Assembly: GCA_045592585.1 (NCBI GenBank)
Contig: JAZNVB010000139.1
Coordinates: 1 to 9,169, forward strand
Length of the DNA stretch: 9,169 nucleotides
DNA from: SIG440 sp045592585
GTDB taxonomy: Bacteria > Bacillota > Clostridia > Monoglobales > Monoglobaceae
Direction: 5' to 3'
Under the pieces are notes generated by a model that worked only from the letters and a program-made list of their open reading frames with translations, had not been told where the DNA came from and ran no database searches. Below, in pieces: positions 1-6,233 of the stretch. Positions within the stretch are counted from its first letter, which is position 1. Each line of letters begins with the position of its first letter. The translations under genes were made by a program, and so were the position numbers.

Positions 1-120
1 GGAATTATATTTAATTATCTTAATTCCAAATCGGGGAATATTTATGCTTCGTGGTTTGTGCATATGTTTGCAAACTTTGCTATTAATACAGTAGGTTTTA
101 TCTTGTTTGAAATAATATAA
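1..120 (+). CDS. CPBP-family (CAAX-like) intramembrane protease, C-terminal fragment
   Basis: Frame 1 is open from the window edge to a TAA at 118-120 and gives the last 39 residues of a protein whose start is off the window. The fragment is hydrophobic and contains a Gly-Asn-Ile-Tyr-Ala-Ser turn followed by His-x3-Asn (HMFAN, codons at 61-75) and a closing membrane segment. This matches the last conserved motif of CPBP (Abi/CAAX protease-like) membrane metalloproteases, where a glycine/small-residue stretch precedes H-x3-N/D at the end of the core domain. The catalytic EE-x3-R motif would lie upstream and cannot be seen. The family includes prenyl-protein processing enzymes and bacteriocin self-immunity proteins, and nothing here decides between them. 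The reading frame and stop are certain; the family call rests on this short tail alone. Confidence 0.6.
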   Translation, partial: GIIFNYLNSKSGNIYASWFVHMFANFAINTVGFILFEII

Positions 121-155
121 AAAGACAGGGAAAAGAAAAAAACGGCAAAATCATA

Positions 156-184
156 TTGACATAAACTGATAAAAGACTTATAAT
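156..184 (+). promoter_or_regulatory. Sigma-A promoter of eda-kdgK
   Basis: TTGACA (156-161) and TATAAT (179-184) are both perfect consensus hexamers with the optimal 17-nt spacer. Transcription would begin near 191, giving a leader of about 35 nt before the eda start. A second TATAAT at 192-197 is an alternative -10 without a good -35. No operator for a sugar-acid regulator was recognised. Confidence 0.85.
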
Positions 185-224
185 AAAAAGGTATAATTAA
201 CAATAAAATTTTTGGAGGATAACA

Positions 225-869
225 ATGCTTAAAGAAGACGTAATCAAAAGAATAACAGATGTTGGTATTGTTGCGGTTGTTCGTGCTGAAAGTGCAGATC
301 AGGCAAAGAAAATCGCTGATGCTTGTATCGCAGGCGGTGTTCCCGCAATTGAACTTACATTTACCGTTCCCCATGCAGACAAGGTAATCGCAGAACTTGC
401 TGATTCATATTCCGAGGACGAAATTATCCTTGGTGCAGGCACAGTTATGGATTCCGAAACTGCAAGAATTGCAATTTTAGCCGGTGCTCAGTACATAGTA
501 AGCCCCTATTTTGACGAAAAGACAGCAAAGCTCTGTAACCGTTACAGAGTTCCCTATATGCCCGGTTGCATGACAATCAAAGAGGTTGTGGCAGCAATGG
601 AGGCAGGTGCTGATATTATTAAGATATTCCCCGGCGAAGTATTTGGTCCTAAGATTATCAAGGCTATTAACGGACCTATTCCTCAGGCAAGAATGATGCC
701 CACAGGCGGTGTTTCTGTTGATAACGTTGACGAATGGATTAAAGCAGGGGCAGTAGCTTGCGGTGCAGGTGGTGCTCTTACTGCAGGCGCAAAGACCGGC
801 GACTATGCAGCAATTACCGAAACTGCAAAGAAGTTTGTTGAAAACATCAAAAAGGCAAGAACAAAATAA
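225..869 (+). CDS. eda: 2-dehydro-3-deoxy-phosphogluconate (KDPG) aldolase
   Basis: This cytoplasmic class I aldolase splits KDPG into pyruvate and glyceraldehyde-3-phosphate, the last step of hexuronate degradation and of the Entner-Doudoroff route. Family members often also act on 4-hydroxy-2-oxoglutarate. The 214-residue protein is a full-length single (beta/alpha)8 barrel. Visible active-site features are Arg20, Glu43 (IELTFTVP), the GAGTV strand, the Schiff-base Lys133 in IKIFPGE and the phosphate-binding PTGG loop around 159-162. In E. coli Eda the Schiff-base lysine is also Lys133. The ATG at 225 has GGAGG at 214-218, 6 nt upstream. It lies directly after a consensus promoter and 26 nt before kdgK, whose product feeds it. 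A 6-phospho-2-dehydro-3-deoxygalactonate aldolase role is possible but less likely beside a KDG kinase. Confidence 0.93.
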   Translation: MLKEDVIKRITDVGIVAVVRAESADQAKKIADACIAGGVPAIELTFTVPHADKVIAELADSYSEDEIILGAGTVMDSETARIAILAGAQYIVSPYFDEKTAKLCNRYRVPYMPGCMTIKEVVAAMEAGADIIKIFPGEVFGPKIIKAINGPIPQARMMPTGGVSVDNVDEWIKAGAVACGAGGALTAGAKTGDYAAITETAKKFVENIKKARTK

Positions 870-895
870 TTATATAATATTGAGGAGAAATTAAG

Positions 896-1918
896 ATGGC
901 AAAAGTTATTACATTTGGTGAGTTAATGTTAAGACTTGCTCCCAACGGATATTACAGATTTTTTCAGAACGACCAGATGCAGGCAACCTTTGGCGGCGGT
1001 GAAGCAAACGTTGCAGTATCACTTGCAAACTATGGTCTTGAGTCAAGCTATGTAACAAAGCTTCCCAAGCATGCAATCGGTCAGGCGGCTGTTGACAGCC
1101 TCAGATATTTTGGTGTTGATACATCAAAGATTGTTCGTGGCGGCGAAAGAGTTGGTATCTACTATCTTGAAAAATGCGCTTCACAGCGTGGCAGCGTTTG
1201 TATCTATGATAGAAAGTATTCAGCAATCCAGATGGCAGAGCCCTCTGATTTTGACTGGGATGCAATTTTCGAGGGTGCAGACTGGTTCCACTTTACAGGT
1301 ATCACACCGGCACTTGGCCCCAATGTTGTAGAAATCTGCAAAGAGGCTTGTAAGGCTGCAAAGGCAAAGGGCGTTAAGATTTCCTGTGACCTTAACTACC
1401 GTGGCAAGCTGTGGACCCGTGACGAAGCACGTGCTGCAATGACAGAGCTTTGTAAGTATGTTGATGTTTGTATCTCAAACGAAGAGGATGCAAAGGACGT
1501 ATTCGGCATCGAGGCTGAAGGCACAGATATCTACGGCGGAAAGCTCAACCACGAAGGTTATAAGAGTGTTGCAAAGCAGCTTGCTGACAAGTTTGGTTTT
1601 GAAAAGGTTGCAATCACTCTCCGTACATCAATTTCTGCAAGTGACAACGACTGGGCAGGTATGCTCTATGACGGCGAGGACTATTACTTCTCAAAATCAT
1701 ATCACCTCCACATTGTTGACCGTGTAGGCGGCGGCGATTCATTTGGCGGCGGACTTATCTATTCATTGCTTACAGGCAAGTCATCAAAGGATGCAATTGA
1801 GTTTGCGGTTGCGGCATCAGCCCTTAAGCACTCGGTTGAAGGCGACTACAACAGAGTATCGGTTAGCGAGGTTGAAAAACTGGCAGGCGGCGACGGCTCA
1901 GGCAGAGTTCAGAGATAG
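896..1918 (+). CDS. kdgK: 2-dehydro-3-deoxygluconokinase (KDG kinase), PfkB family
   Basis: The predicted role is ATP-dependent phosphorylation of 2-keto-3-deoxygluconate to KDPG, the substrate of the preceding aldolase. The 340-residue protein is a complete ribokinase/PfkB-fold kinase. The N-terminal beta strand FGELMLRLAP and the sugar-binding GGGEANVA motif (about 34-41) are followed near the C-terminus by the PfkB signature DRVGGGDSFGGG (275-286), with Asp281 as the predicted catalytic base and the glycines as the anion hole. The ATG at 896 has GAGGAG at 882-887, 8 nt upstream. It shares the eda promoter and ends just before a strong terminator, so eda and kdgK form a two-gene operon. PfkB kinases are hard to assign by sequence alone; here the neighbour fixes the substrate. 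The isomerases and dehydratases that make KDG are not in the window. Confidence 0.9.
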   Translation: MAKVITFGELMLRLAPNGYYRFFQNDQMQATFGGGEANVAVSLANYGLESSYVTKLPKHAIGQAAVDSLRYFGVDTSKIVRGGERVGIYYLEKCASQRGSVCIYDRKYSAIQMAEPSDFDWDAIFEGADWFHFTGITPALGPNVVEICKEACKAAKAKGVKISCDLNYRGKLWTRDEARAAMTELCKYVDVCISNEEDAKDVFGIEAEGTDIYGGKLNHEGYKSVAKQLADKFGFEKVAITLRTSISASDNDWAGMLYDGEDYYFSKSYHLHIVDRVGGGDSFGGGLIYSLLTGKSSKDAIEFAVAASALKHSVEGDYNRVSVSEVEKLAGGDGSGRVQR

Positions 1919-1926
1919 TTTTTTAT

Positions 1927-1967
1927 CAGGAGCATACGGCAAATTTGCCGTATGCTCTTGTTTTTTT
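1927..1967 (+). terminator. Intrinsic terminator of the eda-kdgK operon
   Basis: Positions 1930-1957 are a perfect 28-nt palindrome (14 nt per arm, GAGCATACGGCAAA and its complement). The stem can be extended by three more pairs, one of them G-U, to 1927-1960. A run of seven T follows at 1961-1967. It begins 8 nt after the kdgK stop. Confidence 0.93.
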
Positions 1968-1986
1968 GCGTGTTGTGGTGTATAAT
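1958..1986 (+). promoter_or_regulatory. Putative sigma-A promoter of the hydrolase gene, overlapping the terminator tail
   Basis: TTGTTT (1958-1963) and a perfect TATAAT (1981-1986) are separated by 17 nt and lie upstream of the hydrolase start at 2023. The -35 falls in the last bases and T-run of the kdgK terminator. The -10 is strong and the -35 matches consensus only partly. Confidence 0.6.
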
Positions 1987-2022
1987 GTATTAACAAAAAA
2001 ACACACGGAGGAAGTATAAAAT

Positions 2023-2649
2023 ATGAACCGGATTGAACACAGAGAAGATAAATGGGTATTTCCTTTTGTTGAATACTCAAATAGCGATAAAAACGAAAAT
2101 AAACCTTTAATTGTGCAATTGCATGGTGCGGGTGAAAGGGGCGAGGGTAAAGAAGATCTTGCGAAAGTGGATGTGCACGGATTTTCTAAGCTTCTTATGA
2201 CAGAGGATTATGATTGCACGGTTGTTATGCCTCAATGTCCTTTGAATTCTTTTTGGGCTGCAAGGGTTGAATCTCTTGTGAGATTTGTTGAGCAGTTGAT
2301 TGAAGAATTTAATGTTGACCCAAAGAGAGTGTATCTCACAGGACTTAGTATGGGCGGCTTTGGAACATGGTACACAGCCATGGCACGACCTGATTTGTTT
2401 GCGGCAATTGCTCCCGTTTGCGGCGGCGGAATGGCGTGGAATGCAGGTGTACTTGATATGCCTGTGTGGGCTTTTCACGGTGCGGAGGATAATGTTGTCA
2501 GTCCTTTTTATTCTGACAGGATGGTTGAAAAGCTGAAAGAGCTTGGTGCGGATGTTACATACACAAGAGTTGACGGTGTTGCACATAATGTGTGGGAAAA
2601 CGCTTACAACAAGGAATTGCTTGAATGGCTGTTGAGTAAAGAAAAATAA
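2023..2649 (+). CDS. Alpha/beta-hydrolase, esterase/predicted peptidase type
   Basis: This 208-residue serine hydrolase has the order of a minimal alpha/beta fold: strand and oxyanion loop LHGAGERG (about 34-41), nucleophile elbow GLSMGG with Ser109, acid Asp156 in HGAEDNVV and base His188 in DGVAHNVW. The layout resembles the dienelactone hydrolase/phospholipase-carboxylesterase and COG4099 'predicted peptidase' groups. Natural substrates of these groups are mostly small esters, and the one here is unknown. There is no signal peptide or membrane segment, so it is probably cytoplasmic. The ATG at 2023 has GGAGG at 2007-2011, 11 nt upstream. It appears to be a single-gene unit between the kdgK terminator and the guaB promoter. 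Many relatives act on plant cell-wall or sugar esters, which would suit a hexuronate-using neighbour, but that link is only a guess. Confidence 0.85.
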   Translation: MNRIEHREDKWVFPFVEYSNSDKNENKPLIVQLHGAGERGEGKEDLAKVDVHGFSKLLMTEDYDCTVVMPQCPLNSFWAARVESLVRFVEQLIEEFNVDPKRVYLTGLSMGGFGTWYTAMARPDLFAAIAPVCGGGMAWNAGVLDMPVWAFHGAEDNVVSPFYSDRMVEKLKELGADVTYTRVDGVAHNVWENAYNKELLEWLLSKEK

Positions 2650-2717
2650 AAAAAACTTATAATGCTTCGGTATGCTTGTGTAGATTGAATAAATTTGTAA
2701 AAAGTTAGGTTTTTGCC

Positions 2718-2746
2718 TTGCATTTTGCGGTAGATTGTTATATAAT
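2718..2746 (+). promoter_or_regulatory. Putative sigma-A promoter of guaB
   Basis: TTGCAT (2718-2723) and TATAAT (2741-2746) have a 17-nt spacer, 37 nt before the guaB start. The -10 lies in an imperfect palindrome at 2733-2750 (GATTGTTATA/TATAATAATC, one mismatched pair) that could be an operator or chance A/T symmetry. No purine riboswitch fold was recognised in the roughly 30-nt leader. Confidence 0.6.
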
Positions 2747-2783
2747 AATCTATTATATATAAATACAGATAGGAGAATAGAAT

Positions 2784-4292
2784 ATGGCTTATTATTTTAA
2801 TGAACCTTCACATACTTTCAGTGAGTATTTGCTTGTACCGGGTTATTCCTCGGCAGAATGTATGACAAACAATGTTAGTCTTAAAACACCACTTGTTAAA
2901 TTTAAAAAGGGCGAAGAATCAGCAATTACCATGAACATTCCTATGGTTTCTGCAATTATGCAGTCTGTTTCAGGCGAAAAACTTGCGATTGCTCTTGCAA
3001 AAGAGGGCGGTGTTTCTTTTATCTATGGCTCACAGTCAATCGAAGACGAAGCCGCTATGGTAAGAAGAGTTAAAAATCACAAGGCAGGCTTTGTTGCAAG
3101 TGATTCAAACATAAGACCCGACCAGACTCTTGCTGAACTGATTGAGCTTCGCAGCAAGACAGGTCACAACACCGTTGCGGTTACCGAAGACGGTACAGCA
3201 GAAGGTGTTCTTCTTGGTATTGTTACACCTCGTGATTATCGTGTCAGCCGTATGGATCCCTCAACTCAGGTTAAGGACTTTATGACACCATTTGAAAAGC
3301 TTATCTGGGCACCTGAGGGTACAACACTTAAGGCTGCAAACGATATTATATGGGATAATAAGTTGAATTCACTTCCTATTATTGACGAAAATCGTCGTCT
3401 TGTTGCTTTTGTTTTCAGAAAAGACTATGATGCACACAAGGAAAACCCCACCGAGCTCCTTGATTCATCAAAGAGATATGTGGTTGGTGCAGGTATCAAC
3501 ACCCGTGACTATGAACAGCGCGTTCCTGCACTTATTGAAGCAGGTGCAGACGTTTTGTGTATCGACTCGTCAGAAGGTTTTTCTGAATGGCAGGCAAGAA
3601 CACTTAAATTTATCCGCGACAAATACGGTGACACAGTTAAGGTTGGTGCAGGTAACGTTGTGGACCGTGAGGGCTTTATGTTCCTTGCAGAAGCCGGAGC
3701 TGACTTTATCAAGATTGGTATCGGCGGCGGTTCAATTTGTATCACTCGTGAACAAAAGGGTATTGGCCGTGGTCAGGCAACTGCAGTTCAGGAGGTTGCA
3801 GCGGCAAGAGATGAATATTTCGAGAAGACAGGTATTTATATTCCTATCTGTTCTGACGGTGGTATCGTACACGACTATCACATTACACTTGCCCTTGCTA
3901 TGGGTTCTGACTTTGTGATGCTGGGCAGATACTTTGCACGTTTTGACGAAAGTCCTTCAAACAAGGTTTCTGTAAACGGCAACTATATGAAGGAATACTG
4001 GGGCGAAGGTTCAGCCCGTGCAAGAAACTGGCAGAGATACGATATGGGTGGTGCACAAAAGCTGTCATTTGAAGAAGGTGTTGACTCTTATGTTCCTTAT
4101 GCCGGTAGCCTTAAGGATAATGTTGCTCTCACTCTCAACAAAGTTAAATCAACAATGTGCAATTGTGGTGTGCTTTCAATTCCTGAACTTCAGAAGAACG
4201 CAAAGATGACTCTTGTTTCTGCAACAAGTATCATCGAGGGCGGTGCGCATGACGTTGTCCTCAAGGATAAGAATGTAGCACCTGTTAAATAA
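2784..4292 (+). CDS. guaB: Inosine-5'-monophosphate dehydrogenase (Tritrichomonas-like type)
   Basis: This enzyme oxidises IMP to XMP with NAD+, the committed step of guanine nucleotide synthesis. The 502-residue protein is full length: N-terminal barrel part (NIPMVSAIMQSVSG at about 50-63), an inserted CBS pair (about 102-220) and the C-terminal catalytic barrel. Asp261 (NAD contact), Cys319 in GGGSICITR (catalytic thiol), Arg418-Tyr419 in the flap (NWQRYD) and Glu485-Gly486-Gly487 (monovalent-cation site) are present. The motif differs from the common bacterial GPGSICTTR. From memory, sequence and numbering follow the T. foetus enzyme closely, including Lys310 and Glu431, which are tied to poor mycophenolic acid sensitivity there. 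The ATG at 2784 has AGGAG at 2771-2775. A small Cys-rich gene follows after 3 nt. The IMPDH assignment is firm; the subtype needs an alignment. Confidence 0.95.
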   Translation: MAYYFNEPSHTFSEYLLVPGYSSAECMTNNVSLKTPLVKFKKGEESAITMNIPMVSAIMQSVSGEKLAIALAKEGGVSFIYGSQSIEDEAAMVRRVKNHKAGFVASDSNIRPDQTLAELIELRSKTGHNTVAVTEDGTAEGVLLGIVTPRDYRVSRMDPSTQVKDFMTPFEKLIWAPEGTTLKAANDIIWDNKLNSLPIIDENRRLVAFVFRKDYDAHKENPTELLDSSKRYVVGAGINTRDYEQRVPALIEAGADVLCIDSSEGFSEWQARTLKFIRDKYGDTVKVGAGNVVDREGFMFLAEAGADFIKIGIGGGSICITREQKGIGRGQATAVQEVAAARDEYFEKTGIYIPICSDGGIVHDYHITLALAMGSDFVMLGRYFARFDESPSNKVSVNGNYMKEYWGEGSARARNWQRYDMGGAQKLSFEEGVDSYVPYAGSLKDNVALTLNKVKSTMCNCGVLSIPELQKNAKMTLVSATSIIEGGAHDVVLKDKNVAPVK

Positions 4293-4295
4293 ACT

Positions 4296-4709
4296 GTGGC
4301 AAAGAAAACCATTACAAAGCTTGTTGATGCAAGATTTTTATCAAATGGCGGAAGCTTGTTATTTTGCGGTAACTGTGGCAAGATAGTGGGTAGTGTAAAT
4401 AAATCAGGATATAAGTATTTATACCTTGAGTTTGAGTGTACCTGCGGCAATTGTGGAAAAGTTGAAGTTATACGTGACGGTCATTTTAATGATATCGAAA
4501 TGCAAATCCGCAATGCTCCAAAAACAAGATTGGGCGTTTTTATCTGTTCTAAATGCGATACACCTTTGATTTCTATGATAGATGAAAGGGTGAAGAGCTA
4601 TGCATATTTCACAGAATGTGTCTGTGGTGAAAGATATGATACAAAGCCACGTTTTGATAAGCGTCTTGGAGAAACTTTAAAAGCGTTTAAAAAGCTAAAA
4701 AAACACTAA
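4296..4709 (+). CDS. Cys-rich protein with duplicated zinc-ribbon-like modules, function unknown
   Basis: I do not recognise this 137-residue protein as a named family. It contains two copies of one cysteine spacing: C24-x2-C27-x20-C48-x-C50 and C84-x2-C87-x20-C108-x-C110, offset by 60 residues, with one extra Cys at 53. Each copy also has an aromatic strand before its second pair (YKYLYLEFEC, KSYAYFTEC). This looks like a tandem duplication of a four-Cys metal-binding domain, most likely structural zinc. The tail is basic (FKKLKKH). There is no signal peptide or membrane segment. The start is a GTG at 4296, three nt after the guaB stop, with no nearby Shine-Dalgarno. Translation is probably coupled to guaB; no in-frame ATG offers a better start. 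A bidirectional terminator follows. Nucleic-acid or protein binding is possible but unproven. Confidence 0.8.
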   Translation: MAKKTITKLVDARFLSNGGSLLFCGNCGKIVGSVNKSGYKYLYLEFECTCGNCGKVEVIRDGHFNDIEMQIRNAPKTRLGVFICSKCDTPLISMIDERVKSYAYFTECVCGERYDTKPRFDKRLGETLKAFKKLKKH

Positions 4710-4711
4710 TT

Positions 4712-4751
4712 AAAAAGGAACAGAATTTCAACAATTCTGTTCCTTGTTTTT
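4712..4751. terminator. Bidirectional intrinsic terminator between convergent operons
   Basis: A 13-bp perfect stem (4715-4727 with 4733-4745, core GGAACAGAATT) closes a 5-nt loop. On the plus strand it is followed by G and five T (4747-4751). On the minus strand the opposite flank also reads as a T-run (4716-4712). It lies between the Cys-rich gene (ends 4709) and the leftward nitroreductase (ends 4781), so it can stop both operons. Confidence 0.9.
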
Positions 4752-4780
4752 ATCTTCAGATTGATAAAATGCCTCGAAAT

Positions 4781-5353
4781 TTACTTTATATCAATAATAA
4801 TATCTTCAAGTGAACGTTTGGGTACGTTAAGGATATTTTCTTCGTCCAGGAAATACTTAATGTCGCCGTCTTTCATTTCGCAGGCACGGCTTTTTTGTGC
4901 GGGATATCCAAGAGCAAGGACGTAAACGAGAGAGTAATCTTCTTTGCTGATACCAAGAATTTTCATAACTTCTGTTCTATTAAGCGAGCCTATCCAGCAA
5001 GTTGCAATGCCTTTTTCATATGCACCAAGCATCATTGATGTAACAGCGGCACCTGCTTCAACCTCAAAGGTTTTTTTGATGCTGTTGTCACCTAAAATTG
5101 CAATAAATGCGGTGGGACGTTCGTTAAACTTTGGAGTTCCGTCAGCAAGATAGCCTGCCCATTTTGTATTTTCAAAGACTAAATCAACCATAGGTTTGTT
5201 GTCGATAATTGCAAATCTAAGAGATTGATTGTTACCCGGATATGCGGCAAGTCTTGCATAGTCAATAAGGTCAACAAGGTCCTGCTTTGGAACAGGCTGC
5301 TGAGTAAACTTTCTTATTGTACGTCTTTCAAGTAATGCAGTTTTTACATCCAT
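4781..5353 (-). CDS. Nitroreductase-family FMN-dependent oxidoreductase
   Basis: This is a 190-residue cytoplasmic flavoprotein of the nitroreductase fold, a family that uses NAD(P)H to reduce nitro compounds, quinones or flavins; the substrate here is unknown. Visible features are the N-terminal RRTIRKF phosphate-binding motif, AAYPGNNQSLRF (FMN isoalloxazine side), the helix GAAVTSMMLGAYEKG and the TCWIGSLN segment near the C-terminal third. The length suits the short single-domain members, which act as homodimers. The start is the ATG at 5353, since AAAGGA (5368-5363) lies 9 nt upstream. The in-frame TTG at 5362 abuts that site and cannot use it. It is the last gene of the leftward operon, directly after the DNA glycosylase, whose stop overlaps its ribosome site. 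There is no ferredoxin-type Cys cluster. Confidence 0.85.
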   Translation of the reverse strand: MDVKTALLERRTIRKFTQQPVPKQDLVDLIDYARLAAYPGNNQSLRFAIIDNKPMVDLVFENTKWAGYLADGTPKFNERPTAFIAILGDNSIKKTFEVEAGAAVTSMMLGAYEKGIATCWIGSLNRTEVMKILGISKEDYSLVYVLALGYPAQKSRACEMKDGDIKYFLDEENILNVPKRSLEDIIIDIK

Positions 5354-5362
5354 TAAAATCAA

Positions 5363-5370
5363 TCCTTTCA
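5363..5370 (-). promoter_or_regulatory. Ribosome-binding site overlapping the ogg stop codon
   Basis: Minus-strand TGAAAGGA holds both the TGA stop of the glycosylase (5370-5368) and the GAAAGGA ribosome site (5369-5363) for the nitroreductase ATG at 5353. A ribosome ending the first gene sits on the start region of the next, which implies translational coupling and decides the downstream start. Confidence 0.8.
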
Positions 5371-6198
5371 GTTGTTCTTTTCCACAGCATAATAGTAGTA
5401 GAGGTATTGCTGTGCAACACCGCCAAAATTACCAAAGGTCTTTTCAACAAACTCAGGGATGTCCTTTTCCTCAACGCCGTAAAGGTTGTTGAGAATTCGT
5501 TTAATCCACACATCCTGAGGAAATGTTTTGTATCTGCCTAAAGCAAACAGCAGAACACAGTCTGCAACCTTGCTGCCAACGCCTTTGATTTTCATAAGTG
5601 TTTTCTTTGCATCAATGGTGCTCATTTTTGCAAGTTCCTCAAGACTTATTTCGCCGGATGTAATTTTTTGTGCGGCATCAATTATGTATTTATCTCTGAA
5701 ACCTGCACGGATTGGAGCTAAATCCTCGGGGGTAAGCACCGAAAGAACTTCGGGCGAAGGAAATCCATAAAACACTTTTCCATCAAATTCAATCTTTTCG
5801 CCATAAGCCTCGCATAAAGCAGAGATTATTTTTTTTATTCTTGGAATATTGTTGTTTGCAGATATAATAAATGAAACAATTGTTTCCCACAAATCCTGAC
5901 GCAGAATTCGTATTCCACGGCCTTTTTCGATGCAGGGGCGAAGCTTTTCGTCCTGCCAGAGCTTTTCTTCGATAAAATTGTAGTCATTTGAAAAGTTCAG
6001 GTAGTGACTCCAGTACACCAAATCAGGGTTTGAACTTTCAACATAGATTGTATTTGGGTCATAATAATACATTTTAACAGCGTGGTTTGCAACAACACCG
6101 TAAAATGTGCCGTCAATGTCCTTTTCCCAACGAAAACATTGTCCGCAGAGAAAGGTCTGGTCAAGGCTGAAATGGTCAATGTTATAAAGTCTTATCAT
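5368..6198 (-). CDS. ogg: 8-oxoguanine DNA glycosylase/AP lyase, OGG1 type
   Basis: This enzyme removes 8-oxoguanine from DNA and nicks the abasic site by beta-elimination. The 276-residue protein has an OGG N-terminal domain with the hallmark CGQCFRW (18-24; eukaryotic OGG1 has GQSFRW), then a helix-hairpin-helix GPD domain. The hairpin KGVGSKVADC carries the Schiff-base Lys210, and FPQDVW carries the catalytic Asp229. Their 19-residue spacing equals Lys249/Asp268 of human OGG1. No C-terminal iron-sulfur Cys cluster is present, which argues against endonuclease III or MutY. The ATG at 6198 has AAAAGGTG at 6214-6207, 8 nt upstream. It lies 35 nt after rex with no promoter or terminator between them, so it is probably transcribed from the TCA operon. 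DNA-3-methyladenine glycosylase II (AlkA) is the main alternative, but the GQCFRW motif favours OGG. Confidence 0.9.
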   Translation of the reverse strand: MIRLYNIDHFSLDQTFLCGQCFRWEKDIDGTFYGVVANHAVKMYYYDPNTIYVESSNPDLVYWSHYLNFSNDYNFIEEKLWQDEKLRPCIEKGRGIRILRQDLWETIVSFIISANNNIPRIKKIISALCEAYGEKIEFDGKVFYGFPSPEVLSVLTPEDLAPIRAGFRDKYIIDAAQKITSGEISLEELAKMSTIDAKKTLMKIKGVGSKVADCVLLFALGRYKTFPQDVWIKRILNNLYGVEEKDIPEFVEKTFGNFGGVAQQYLYYYYAVEKNN

Positions 6199-6233
6199 AA
6201 TAAATACACCTTTTATTAACGCAAAATTTATCC

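Noticed and set aside
1..27. Inverted repeat GGAATTA...TAATTCC at the window start.
   Set aside because: It is A/T-rich with a long loop and no T-tail, and it lies within the open frame of the partial protease.
66..75. Perfect 10-nt palindrome GTTTGCAAAC, resembling the core of a LacI-family operator.
   Set aside because: It lies within the coding frame of the CPBP fragment, 80 nt upstream of the promoter -35, and is too short to support an operator.
197..203. TTAACAA, a Rex half-site, after the eda -10; a second copy is at 1990-1996 after the hydrolase -10.
   Set aside because: Neither has the opposing TTGTTAA half at the spacing of an 18-20 nt Rex operator. Single 7-nt A/T-rich matches are expected by chance.
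42..374. Leftward open frame of 110 codons, rich in Cys, Phe and Tyr.
   Set aside because: It overlaps the CPBP tail, the eda promoter and the eda start on the opposite strand and has no recognisable motif; it is a shadow frame.
2107..2586. Leftward open frame of 159 codons opposite the hydrolase gene.
   Set aside because: It is antisense to a gene with a complete catalytic triad; its composition is His/Cys/Arg-rich shadow sequence without a domain or ribosome site.
2650..2783. Possible riboswitch or terminator between the hydrolase gene and guaB.
   Set aside because: There is only a short direct repeat (ATGCTT twice near 2662-2677) and no T-tailed hairpin or purine-aptamer core. The leader after the predicted promoter is too short for an aptamer.
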